Positions 46,163 through 53,530 of a stretch of DNA of 64,000 bases are shown piece by piece. The position numbers were made by a program, and so were the translations under genes. Each line of letters begins with the position of its first letter. Position 1 is the stretch's first letter. The notes beneath the pieces are model-generated. The model was not told where the DNA came from, ran no database searches, and saw nothing but the letters and a program-made list of their open reading frames with translations. The stretch comes from Vibrio penaeicida (GTDB lineage: Bacteria > Pseudomonadota > Gammaproteobacteria > Enterobacterales > Vibrionaceae). The DNA lies in contig NZ_AP025145.1 in NCBI RefSeq assembly GCF_019977755.1, positions 1,984,001-2,048,000 of the forward strand. Reading direction: 5' to 3'.

Positions 46163-47803
46163 TCATTTAATACTGGGTGTAAAATCAATTACATCATCAG
46201 AAATATTGAGTATTTCTTTTCTATGAGTCGCCACTAACACAATTCTATCTTGGGAATATTCCTTCAAGTTACTCACGATTATTTGTTCTGTTTCAGAATC
46301 TAATGCACTGGTGGGTTCATCCAATAATAAAACGTCTCGATCTGCTGCAATACACCTAGCAATAGTAATTCTCTGTTTTTGACCGCCAGAAAGGTTATTA
46401 CCACCTTCTCCAATTAAGGTGTCGAATCCCTCTTCTAGATCAAGAATAAAATCATGGCAACAAGACAATCGACAAACATAACTGAGCCACTCGTCATCCT
46501 TTCTTGAAGAATTAATAAGGATATTATCTTTTACAGTACCATTCACAATATGACACTCCTGTCCAACGTATGCGATATTGTCTCGAAGACTTTTTAAATT
46601 AATTCCATTTAAGTTTTCTTCATTGATGAATACCTTACCGCCATCAATATTAATAAGTTTTGGAACAATTTTTAATAACGTGGACTTTCCAGATCCTGAT
46701 TCTCCGATTATGCTGGTAATGCTGCCTTTATTACATTCGAAGCTTATGTTATCCACGACCACTTTTTTATTGATATAGGTAGAGACAGAATCAAATTTAA
46801 TATTATGTATTTGCTCTACTTTTTTCCCAGTGTCAACTTCACTGGTTTCTTTGAATACAACATCTACTCTATCTTTTGATAATTTGAACTGGCAGTATTC
46901 TTCCCAAAGCGATGCTAGCCTTATCAATGGTTGGGTCACTCTATCCTTGATAAGAGTAAATGCAACTAGCTCTCCTAGTGACAAATTGCCATTCAAAACT
47001 AAATAGGCACCTGAAAATATAATCAGGGTTTCAAAAATCTTAGAGATTAAGAGTGACGCTTCTGTCGAAAGTGCTTCTGTATTTGATAGCTTGAAACCTG
47101 CTGTAAGTGAATGACTCAATGAAGACGATATCTTTTCCGTATACTTTTTCTCTTTATTTGAGATTTTTATCATTTCGATATTATTAATGCCGTCTAGCAT
47201 TGAATTATTTAGGCCTATGTTTTCTCCAAAAAAACGTTCATTGTTTTTTCTTATCTTGGGTCCAAGATAAAAGTACTGCATGATATGGAAAGGTACCGAT
47301 GCCAGAATGATAATCGTCAGCAATGGACTAACCAAAAACATAACCAGTGCGTATACAAAAAGAAACAGAAAATCAACTAAATATGAAAGGAGCCAATTAC
47401 TTATGTAATCTTTAATTCGATAGAGCTCTCCAACTCTGGTGATGTGCTCTGCTGTCGATCTCTCTCTAAAAAATGACATGTTTAACGTCATTAACTTTTT
47501 AAAGAACCCACCAGAAAATTCGGAGATAACGCAGCTACTAAACCAGTTGTAAACATATGATCTGTAATAACTAATTACAGACTCAACCAATGCGTTGACC
47601 ACTAAGAAAAAAGAAATGACGAGTAATGTTGAGTATCCAGAAGAGATCAATACCCGATCGATTATTGCCATAAACGATAAAGGAATCGCCAGCGAGAGGA
47701 CGTTACAAACACACGCCATCGCGATAATTACAAATATTGTCTTTGCGTATTTCTTAATTGTGTTTATGAGTAAAAATTGATTATCAACTCGTGCTACATC
47801 CAT
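46163..47803 (-). CDS. ABC exporter (HlyB-type) lacking a peptidase domain
   Basis: The 546-residue half-transporter has six membrane segments in the first 310 residues, then an ATPase with Walker A GESGSGKST, signature LSGGQKQR and Walker B VLLLDEPTS. Bacteriocin exporters normally add an N-terminal C39 Cys protease of about 150 residues that cuts GG leaders; it is absent here, and the first membrane segment begins near residue 20. So either the leader is not removed at export or another protease does it. It overlaps the glycosyltransferase gene by 10 bases. Confidence 0.93.
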   Translation of the reverse strand: MDVARVDNQFLLINTIKKYAKTIFVIIAMACVCNVLSLAIPLSFMAIIDRVLISSGYSTLLVISFFLVVNALVESVISYYRSYVYNWFSSCVISEFSGGFFKKLMTLNMSFFRERSTAEHITRVGELYRIKDYISNWLLSYLVDFLFLFVYALVMFLVSPLLTIIILASVPFHIMQYFYLGPKIRKNNERFFGENIGLNNSMLDGINNIEMIKISNKEKKYTEKISSSLSHSLTAGFKLSNTEALSTEASLLISKIFETLIIFSGAYLVLNGNLSLGELVAFTLIKDRVTQPLIRLASLWEEYCQFKLSKDRVDVVFKETSEVDTGKKVEQIHNIKFDSVSTYINKKVVVDNISFECNKGSITSIIGESGSGKSTLLKIVPKLINIDGGKVFINEENLNGINLKSLRDNIAYVGQECHIVNGTVKDNILINSSRKDDEWLSYVCRLSCCHDFILDLEEGFDTLIGEGGNNLSGGQKQRITIARCIAADRDVLLLDEPTSALDSETEQIIVSNLKEYSQDRIVLVATHRKEILNISDDVIDFTPSIK

Positions 47804-49119
47804 GATGATTTACTTTGTTCATTAGTGTGAGTAATTAAGTTTCCGCAAACAATTCCATACTTTTCCGACTGCAGTATTGCGGCAACTTTTATGGGGTCAT
47901 GCTGTTTACTAAGTTTCAACACCTTGTATGCCAATCCCAGTAGTACTTCCAAAATAACGTTTGGTCCCGTAAGAGAGATAGTGGTGTTAGGGATGTCAAC
48001 TAATCCATCTAATCGATATCCGACTAAGCGCCCTAAATAACCTTTGTTGTATATTTCATTGTATTTCTTGGCGGTTTCATAATTATCATAATTTTTATTT
48101 TCTATTTCTCGATATCTTTTTAAAATTTCTATAATTAAAATTGAGAGTGTCCTAGATTCTTTCTTAGCCACTATCACATTATTATAAAACGCATTTTTTT
48201 CTACTTTATCCACTCCTAGCATTAGAAACTTTTCATGCATCATAAAGGGCTTTTCTACAATATCTTCTATATTGTGCTCTCTAATATCTTGTTGTAGCAG
48301 TTTTATGTGTTCATGCGAAAAACGTTCAAGATTACAGCCATGTTTTGCTAGTACGCTATTTTCTTCTTTTTGTTTTTTTGAAAATTTTTCTAGGTATAGT
48401 GAACTTTTGTATTCTTCTATTTCTTTACAATAAAAAACATCATGAGGTAAGCTATTTTTTGCGACTTTAAAAATATGGTCTAAGCAGGGAAGCGTATCGA
48501 CATCTAAATACACCCCACCAAATTTTTTCAATATGCAGAGTCTTAAAATATCACTTGCACATGCAAGGTTAGCTCTAAGAATGACTTCCTTTGTATAACA
48601 TTTTTCTACTTCATTACTATAAAGAACCCTTTCTTCCCTTATATCTCTCACATCAACGAATGAGTAATTATTTTTAATTTTACAAATTTCATTATTTCTA
48701 TCAAATTCTTTGATATCATGAGACTCTAAAAGCTCTTCGAGCGGATTTTCTCCTTTTATACTCAAGAATTCTTCGTAAAGTGAATCTTGTCTTTCGAGTA
48801 AAACTTTTACTTTTTCCTTTAAACGGTCTTTGAGATTGAGTTGCTCTCTGTATACACCTGATAAAATAAATTCACTGTCATACCACAGTATTATTCTATA
48901 ACTAGGGTAATGATGCTTCCAAACCCTCAAATATATATCTATCGCTTCGCTCGGAATACCTAACCAAACAAAATGTAAAATCTTATCTGATTGACTTTTT
49001 TTAAAATCAATTCCTTCATTAATTTTAATACTTTGAATACCAACATAACTTGTATCATTTATTGAAATTGAATTATATTGTTCCAAAAACTCTTTAGATA
49101 ACTTGTCGGATATTTTCAT
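47794..49119 (-). CDS. TcdA/TcdB-type glycosyltransferase
   Basis: The 441-residue protein has the signature of the large clostridial toxin-type glycosyltransferase fold: ILHFVWLG (about 47), WKHHYPSYRIILWYDSEF, ASDILRLCILKKFGGVYLD (188-206) with the DVD metal/sugar-binding motif at 206-208, and SLTGP near the C-terminus. These enzymes put one sugar on Ser/Thr hydroxyls of proteins. Here it is cytoplasmic and alone, right after four Ser/Thr-rich precursor genes, so the precursor tails are the most likely acceptor. No secretion signal is seen. Confidence 0.85.
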   Translation of the reverse strand: MKISDKLSKEFLEQYNSISINDTSYVGIQSIKINEGIDFKKSQSDKILHFVWLGIPSEAIDIYLRVWKHHYPSYRIILWYDSEFILSGVYREQLNLKDRLKEKVKVLLERQDSLYEEFLSIKGENPLEELLESHDIKEFDRNNEICKIKNNYSFVDVRDIREERVLYSNEVEKCYTKEVILRANLACASDILRLCILKKFGGVYLDVDTLPCLDHIFKVAKNSLPHDVFYCKEIEEYKSSLYLEKFSKKQKEENSVLAKHGCNLERFSHEHIKLLQQDIREHNIEDIVEKPFMMHEKFLMLGVDKVEKNAFYNNVIVAKKESRTLSILIIEILKRYREIENKNYDNYETAKKYNEIYNKGYLGRLVGYRLDGLVDIPNTTISLTGPNVILEVLLGLAYKVLKLSKQHDPIKVAAILQSEKYGIVCGNLITHTNEQSKSSWM

Positions 49120-49374
49120 ATAATTGTTAAATCATTTCGAAGTAAATAGTAATATTTATTTTAATAACCCCGAGAATAGGGGAACTGCAACATATTCTGT
49201 TCCAGTTCGATGACAATGGTATAGAACAAAATACGGACTGCTATGGAAGCTGCCTTACTGCATTACCGGCTCCTGAGTTAGAACGACTAGATTTCATATC
49301 GATGTCTTGTCAGAAAGCCGGTTATTCCTACCATTACAAGGGGCTCACTATATAAGCATCTTGAGGTTACTTAT

Positions 49375-49403
49375 GTTATAGCTGATTATTTACCAGCCAT
49401 AAC
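49375..49403 (-). other. Hairpin between precursor genes and modification genes
   Basis: GTTATAGCTG (49375-49384) and CAGCCATAAC (49394-49403) form a 10-bp stem with one G-T pair and a 9-base loop, 5 bases after the last precursor stop on the minus strand. There is no T-run. It probably protects the upstream precursor mRNA or partly stops transcription, giving more precursor than enzyme. Confidence 0.65.
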
Positions 49404-49408
49404 ACAAT

Positions 49409-49594
49409 TTAAACGCCAGCCGCTCCAGCTGCGGAGCTACCAGTTCCTGTTCCCGACGTACTACCGCCTGATACTGCTCTGGCTCCCGCCACACTGCTAC
49501 GCCCAAATCCAGTTTCTGCTACCAATTGATCTAAATCTGTAAAGATAAACGTTGATTCATCCGTTTTGTGTTGTTGACATCTAACCTTAATCAC
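49409..49594 (-). CDS. Modified-peptide precursor 4 (no-Cys variant)
   Basis: The 61-residue peptide is the most divergent of four paralogs. The leader reads MIKVRCQQHKTDEST, with the shared GFGRSS near residue 29, then a Gly/Ser/Thr-rich part and the end GTGTGSSAAGAAGV. The Cys found four to nine residues from the end in the other copies is replaced by Ser. It is probably made as a leader plus a core with the tail as modification site. No signal peptide. It is the last precursor before the enzymes. Confidence 0.8.
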   Translation of the reverse strand: MIKVRCQQHKTDESTFIFTDLDQLVAETGFGRSSVAGARAVSGGSTSGTGTGSSAAGAAGV

Positions 49595-49650
49595 TTTAAT
49601 TCCTTAATATTTTTCATTGCATCTACGCTAGTGTTAATCGCTAACGCTAT

Positions 49651-49851
49651 TTAAACGCCGGCCGCTCCACCAGCGCAGCTACCGCTACCAGTACCTGTTG
49701 AGGTGCTAGAAGAGTTACTTGCGTTTGCAATGGCTTCTGCTCTGCCCGCACTGCTGCGACCAAACGCTGTGTCGCTAACCATTTTCTCTAGTTTTTCTTC
49801 GTTGAAAGCTGAATCATCGGTTTTGTGTTGCTTACAAGTTACTTTGATCAT
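49651..49851 (-). CDS. Modified-peptide precursor 3
   Basis: The 66-residue peptide: leader MIKVTCKQHKTDDSAF with a Glu/Lys-rich helix (NEEKLEKMVSDTAFGRSS), a short variable stretch (AGRAEAIANASN), then SSSTSTGTGSGSCAGGAAGV. The start has AGGAAC 6 bases before. The leader and upstream region are almost identical to precursor 2, while the middle differs, as expected when leaders bind shared enzymes and cores diversify. Confidence 0.88.
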   Translation of the reverse strand: MIKVTCKQHKTDDSAFNEEKLEKMVSDTAFGRSSAGRAEAIANASNSSSTSTGTGSGSCAGGAAGV

Positions 49852-50207
49852 GTTAAGTTCCTAGTTTTAATAAAATAATTGAAAGATTGTTGATTACTGT
49901 TAGCTTGTGGCAGTCATTAAACGCCAGCCGCTCCACCAGCACAGCTACCACTACCAGTACCAGTACTTGTTGAAGTACTAGAAGAGCTAAATGCTTTCGA
50001 AAGGGATTTTGCTGTACCCCCGCTGCTGCGACCAAACGCTGTGTCGCTAACCATTTTCTCTAGTTTTTCTTCGTTGAAAGCTGAATCATCGGTTTTGTGT
50101 TGCTTACAAGTTACTTTGATCATGTTAAGTTCCTAGTTTTAATAAAATAATTGAAAGATTGTTGATTGCTGTTAGTTTGTGGCAGTCATTAAACGCCAGC
50201 AGCTCCA
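49751..50207. repeat. Tandem duplication of a precursor unit (period 272 bases)
   Basis: The leader-coding and upstream region of precursor 3 (about 49751-49935) recurs almost base for base at about 50023-50207 for precursor 2, including the start-site region, the shared spacer (AATAAAATAATTGAAAG) and the preceding gene's tail codons. Differences are few in the leader and spacer, and concentrated in the core-coding part. It marks a recent unequal-crossover duplication. Confidence 0.85.
49917..50123 (-). CDS. Modified-peptide precursor 2
   Basis: The 68-residue peptide has a leader identical to precursor 3 over the first 34 residues, a variable core start (GGTAKSLSKAFS) and the tail SSTSTSTGTGSGSCAGGAAGV-type end. 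The gene and its upstream region repeat precursor 3 with a period of 272 bases, showing recent tandem duplication. AGGAAC precedes the start. Confidence 0.88.
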   Translation of the reverse strand: MIKVTCKQHKTDDSAFNEEKLEKMVSDTAFGRSSGGTAKSLSKAFSSSSTSTSTGTGSGSCAGGAAGV

Positions 50208-50383
50208 CCAGCACAGCTGCCGCTACCACCACCTGTAGATGTACCACCGTTTCCGCCAGCAATAGCGCCAGCTGTTCCACCACTGCTACGTCCGAAGGCT
50301 GTTTCATTTACCATTTGCTCTAACTTTGCTTCGTTAAAGGTAGATTCGTTTGCTTTGTGTTGCTTACAAGTTACTTTGATCAT
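50189..50383 (-). CDS. Modified-peptide precursor 1
   Basis: The 64-residue peptide is the first of the four and somewhat diverged: leader MIKVTCKQHKANESTF, helix with KLEQMVNETAFGRSS, then a Gly-rich core (GGTAGAIAGGNGG) and STGGGSGSCAGGAAGV. The start is preceded by CAGGAG (CCAGGAGTTTTAAA), a good ribosome binding site. The core is richer in Gly than in the other copies. Confidence 0.86.
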   Translation of the reverse strand: MIKVTCKQHKANESTFNEAKLEQMVNETAFGRSSGGTAGAIAGGNGGTSTGGGSGSCAGGAAGV

Positions 50384-50541
50384 TTTAAAACTCCTGGTTT
50401 TAGTAATTAATTAATTGCTACATACAATTATTACGCAATAAAATCTTAGATTAGCTCTAAATATCACACCTATTATTATGGTGTTATTGTTATGCTTGAC
50501 GATCTAGAGCCAAATATCATAAAGCACATTAAAACTATTAT

Positions 50542-51381
50542 TTATAATCCTTGCCTAGCATTATTTATTTCAATCGAATGCTCAATCATTATTCTTCTGT
50601 TATCCCCAGTGGCTTCATTACCACAAGGCTTTCCATTAAATTTAATATCTGGGCTTGAATACACTTTCAGGTTATCGAGGAAAGTTCCGCTTCCCCCAAC
50701 GCCGATATACATTAATGTTGTCTTTCCTGAACATTGATATCCACCAGTGTAAGATTTAATAAAACTATCATCATGGATATAGTGTTTTTTAAGATAGTCA
50801 ATATCGGAGTTTTGATGCAACGCCCCAGCTAAATGACCGATCTCGTGCTCCAATATATGGCTGGCTGTGCTATACGACAATATAAATGCACTCTTACTCA
50901 GGTTGAAATTGACCATCCCATCGAAATTTTCTGTTCTCGATTTATATCTATTACCGTAAACAATAGCTAAATAAACACCTGGCTGCTGATCATGCAGCTC
51001 TATAACGCCTTCGTACCCTGCAGATTCAAGTATATTCTTTGCCATAGATACTGGATCACTAAAATGTATTTTGTTTAAATCCACCATACTGGTATCAATG
51101 AATATTACTTCTCCTACGTGGCGCTTTATTGGAATACAAGATTTTCGTAATATCTCATTTGATGTAACGACAAACTTATCCAATCGATTCTTAATAATCG
51201 CCTCTTCTGTACTCACCAAAATATCTGCATCTACATAGAAGTTTACGTAGGTATCGACATATTTATCTTGGCTACATTCAATCAACGCTAATCCAGAGCG
51301 ATCAGTATTGACGATTCTATATATCGTTAACAGAACTATAATGATAGCTCCAATGATTAATCCTACTTTTTTAATATTCAT
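50542..51381 (-). CDS. Membrane-anchored metzincin-like metalloprotease
   Basis: The 279-residue protein has an N-terminal membrane segment (about 5-22) with a short cytoplasmic end, so the body is outside the inner membrane. Residues 179-189 are HEIGHLAGALH, the complete HExxHxxGxxH zinc motif of metzincins, and a later Cys-containing YQCSGKTTLMYIGVGGSGTF could hold the Met-turn. It is 158 bases upstream of the first precursor on the same strand. It could remove the leader after export by the C39-less exporter, or act as part of immunity; both are inferences. Confidence 0.8.
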   Translation of the reverse strand: MNIKKVGLIIGAIIIVLLTIYRIVNTDRSGLALIECSQDKYVDTYVNFYVDADILVSTEEAIIKNRLDKFVVTSNEILRKSCIPIKRHVGEVIFIDTSMVDLNKIHFSDPVSMAKNILESAGYEGVIELHDQQPGVYLAIVYGNRYKSRTENFDGMVNFNLSKSAFILSYSTASHILEHEIGHLAGALHQNSDIDYLKKHYIHDDSFIKSYTGGYQCSGKTTLMYIGVGGSGTFLDNLKVYSSPDIKFNGKPCGNEATGDNRRIMIEHSIEINNARQGL

Positions 51382-51777
51382 GTTTAGTAGTCTTATATTC
51401 CAGTCTGCTGCTCTCTTGAAGTGTTGCCATTCTATTAAATCTATAAATAAATAAAACTATCAATTCTTATAGTGAGATTATTGATAGCTATCATTTCTAA
51501 TAGGTTTAATTGAGTAATATCTATTTATTAGGGAGAAGTTACGCTGGTTATCTTGGAGAGGAGAGGGTTCGTTAAAGCCTTTCGACTGAAGGTTATACAC
51601 ATATGGTCAGCAAATCATATTTTTCTCATAAATAACTGAGAGTTAGGCTGAATTTCTTGATCAATGTGCAAAAAGTATCTATCTACCGTGGCATACTCAA
51701 AGGCAATCAATAGCACTCATGATAATTTACATATTATCAATAAGTTAACCTACTAATTTAAGCCTCAAGGTAACCCC
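51382..51777. promoter_or_regulatory. Divergent intergenic region between the metalloprotease and the secreted-protein trio
   Basis: This 396-base AT-rich gap is flanked by divergent starts and must contain promoters in both directions: for the peptide cluster (minus) and for the small secreted proteins (plus). I see no ORF or RNA gene, and no clear regulator site. The plus-strand gene has AAGGTAA as its ribosome binding site. Confidence 0.5.
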
Positions 51778-52098
51778 ATGAAACGACTTTTTACTCTATC
51801 TGTGCTTCTTATGACCTCTCATTTCGCAACGGCCAGTTCTGGATGGCGTGAGATCACTCAACTAGGATGCCACCTTAACGATGGTACTTGTTATGCAACC
51901 TTGGATACGGCAGTAGGGCCATCGAAATGTCGTTCGACATCTATTCGTTGGAATAAAGATAATGCTGCCTCTGGAAAGGAAACGTTAAGCTTACTCATGA
52001 CGGCATCTGCAGCTGGAAAAAAAGTGAGGTTTAATGTCGTCGAACAATGTTATGGCAACTATCCAACTTTTAACTACATTGTTGTACAAATGAAATAA
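51778..52098 (+). CDS. Small secreted protein, first of three paralogs
   Basis: The 106-residue precursor has a signal peptide to about residue 20 (LSVLLMTSHFATA). The mature part has four Cys and the pattern shared by the three genes: a beta region with GTCYATLDTAV, then a helix LSLLMTASAAGKKVRFNVVEQC. A helix followed by G-K-x-V and a strand is seen in small OB-fold subunits such as AB5-toxin B chains (SubB); I offer that only as a fold guess. Function unknown. Confidence 0.75.
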   Translation: MKRLFTLSVLLMTSHFATASSGWREITQLGCHLNDGTCYATLDTAVGPSKCRSTSIRWNKDNAASGKETLSLLMTASAAGKKVRFNVVEQCYGNYPTFNYIVVQMK

Positions 52099-52136
52099 AC
52101 CAACTTAACGAACCAAACCTTCTTACGGTCATTACT

Positions 52137-52478
52137 ATGAAAACCATTCTATCTGTGCTCTTTATATCCATGAGTTTAACTAACATCAGTCACGCATTTA
52201 CACCGGAAGCATCGCCTACTGGCTCTATAAAAAGGCTCATTGCTTATACCAAATTTGGTAATGGGGATGTATACGTTCAGCTAAACACAAACAGTACGTC
52301 TTGTTCGCACGGCTACTTCATTGACAAATCGAGCGCGGGATATGAATCAACATTGAGTATGCTTCTAGCTGCATACCAGGCAAACACTTCTGTCACGCTT
52401 TACGCCAACCCAGAAAAGAAATGGGCAGGCTCTAGCAATTCAGTATGCGAGCTGTATAGCGTCGTTTACTCACGATAA
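52137..52478 (+). CDS. Small secreted protein, second of three paralogs
   Basis: The 113-residue precursor has a signal peptide to about residue 20 (FISMSLTNISHAF). The mature part shows GNGDVYVQLNTNSTSC, GYFIDKSSAGYESTLSMLLAAYQANTSV and a final Cys, parallel to its neighbours. It lies 38 bases after the first paralog, so probably the same transcript. No weighty domain evidence; secreted or outer-surface protein. Confidence 0.75.
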   Translation: MKTILSVLFISMSLTNISHAFTPEASPTGSIKRLIAYTKFGNGDVYVQLNTNSTSCSHGYFIDKSSAGYESTLSMLLAAYQANTSVTLYANPEKKWAGSSNSVCELYSVVYSR

Positions 52479-52520
52479 TCCATTCAAAAACTCGTGAATC
52501 AATCAACTACGGAAGGATCT

Positions 52521-52844
52521 ATGTTTAAAAAGGCTTTATGTATTTCCACAATACTGTTTTTTGGAAGTGCGAACGCAACACCTTATTCCCAAGACACCAA
52601 CACGGTGGGAAAGATCTTCGCTAACCCCAACGGTGCGATTGCGCTGCAACTAAATGGTGGGTTTCCCAACGCAATTCGCACCAATCAATGCCCTGGAAAT
52701 AATGGATGGGCAGGTGTCGCTACATCTGATGGTGTCATCAAATCTATGATCCTGACTGCAAAAGCATCTGGGCATAAGCTGACAGTAACGATACAAGGCT
52801 GTGAGGGTGGCTGGTTCAAAATAAAAGATCTGTATCTAAACTAA
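52521..52844 (+). CDS. Small secreted protein, third of three paralogs
   Basis: The 107-residue precursor starts at the ATG at 52521, which is preceded by GGAAGGATCT; the frame extends to 52494 but the added residues would spoil the signal peptide (FKKALCISTILFFGSANA). The mature part has GAIALQLNGGFPNA, a helix IKSMILTAKASGHKLTVTIQGC and a Trp-rich end. Two Cys residues could form one disulfide. It is 42 bases after the second paralog. Confidence 0.77.
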   Translation: MFKKALCISTILFFGSANATPYSQDTNTVGKIFANPNGAIALQLNGGFPNAIRTNQCPGNNGWAGVATSDGVIKSMILTAKASGHKLTVTIQGCEGGWFKIKDLYLN

Positions 52845-52864
52845 CTTAAATCCAAAAGTAACGG

Positions 52865-52895
52865 CGCCTAGCCCTCATTTTATTCGGGTTGGGCG
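52865..52895. terminator. Possible bidirectional terminator
   Basis: CGCCTAGCCC and GGGTTGGGCG form a 10-bp stem with two G-T pairs between the convergent ends of the third secreted protein and the gene at 52910-53380. T-runs are poor on both strands, so efficiency is uncertain. Confidence 0.5.
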
Positions 52896-52909
52896 TTGGT
52901 TGATATTCT

Positions 52910-53380
52910 CTATTTCTGCATTCCAAACCGAAGCATGCTACTAACGGCATCATCCAGTGATTTTTTTGCCTCTCCTTTGAGGCGTATCGCTTTTGAGCAC
53001 GTATCGATGGCTAAGACCTGTTCTATGTATATGCGATTTTCTGGAAATCTCTTTTTTAAGTTGGTGGTCAGTATCGCTTTGTTTTTCGATATTTTCTCGC
53101 CTATTTCCTTATACTTCGATGTATCACCATTACTTGCTTCTGCTATTGCAGGAGTAATTATGGTTTGCTCAATAAAATCATCGTACTTTTTTAGCTCCTG
53201 ACGAATGTTCTCAATCTCTCCCGCAGGGTATTGAGGAGGAGAGGATTTTAGCCTGTCATTAACAAGGAAGTGAAGATGAGCTCGGCAATCCTGTACTTCC
53301 TTGAACGTTGCTGCTGAAGCTACTGATTGGAATATAAAAACAACAAAAACCGCTAAAATACTACATCCTTTTATACTCAT
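52910..53380 (-). CDS. Secreted or periplasmic helical protein, unknown function
   Basis: The best start is the ATG at 53380, preceded by AAGGTGG; the frame runs upstream to 53500 without a ribosome binding site. The 156-residue product has a signal peptide (SIKGCSILAVFVVFIFQSVASA) and a mature helical part rich in Lys/Glu, two Cys (CRAHLHF, DTCSKA) and the C-terminus AVSSMLRFGMQK. I do not recognise the family. Its gene points toward the trio of small secreted proteins. Confidence 0.7.
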   Translation of the reverse strand: MSIKGCSILAVFVVFIFQSVASAATFKEVQDCRAHLHFLVNDRLKSSPPQYPAGEIENIRQELKKYDDFIEQTIITPAIAEASNGDTSKYKEIGEKISKNKAILTTNLKKRFPENRIYIEQVLAIDTCSKAIRLKGEAKKSLDDAVSSMLRFGMQK

Positions 53381-53530
53381 ATCGAAAACCACCTTTATTC
53401 CCGTAACGTGTAAACGCTGATAGTAGCAAAATGGTGACTTCAAATATATAGGTAGAATTGGTCGTTTTGGATAATAAGCCTTACACAACACTTGTTGCAC
53501 AGTTTGAAAATCGCATACCTGCGTTGAGTT

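Noticed and set aside
49853..50307. 60-residue minus-strand ORFs between precursor genes (49853-50035, 50125-50307)
   Set aside because: They are frame-shifted readings of precursors 2 and 1 plus the spacers, caused by the tandem duplication; no start signals.
49409..50383. CRISPR-like array
   Set aside because: The repeats are long (about 185 bases), only two to four copies, and coding; no short regular repeat/spacer units or cas genes.
40025..51381. Lanthipeptide, lasso or thiopeptide cluster
   Set aside because: No LanB/LanC/LanM, YcaO, lasso cyclase or radical SAM protein is present; the Ser-rich tails and HlyC/SelO proteins point elsewhere.
40025..51381. True class IIb (siderophore) microcin cluster
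   Set aside because: No IroB-type C-glucosyltransferase, siderophore esterase or typical immunity gene; precursors are shorter and end AAGV rather than SGS.
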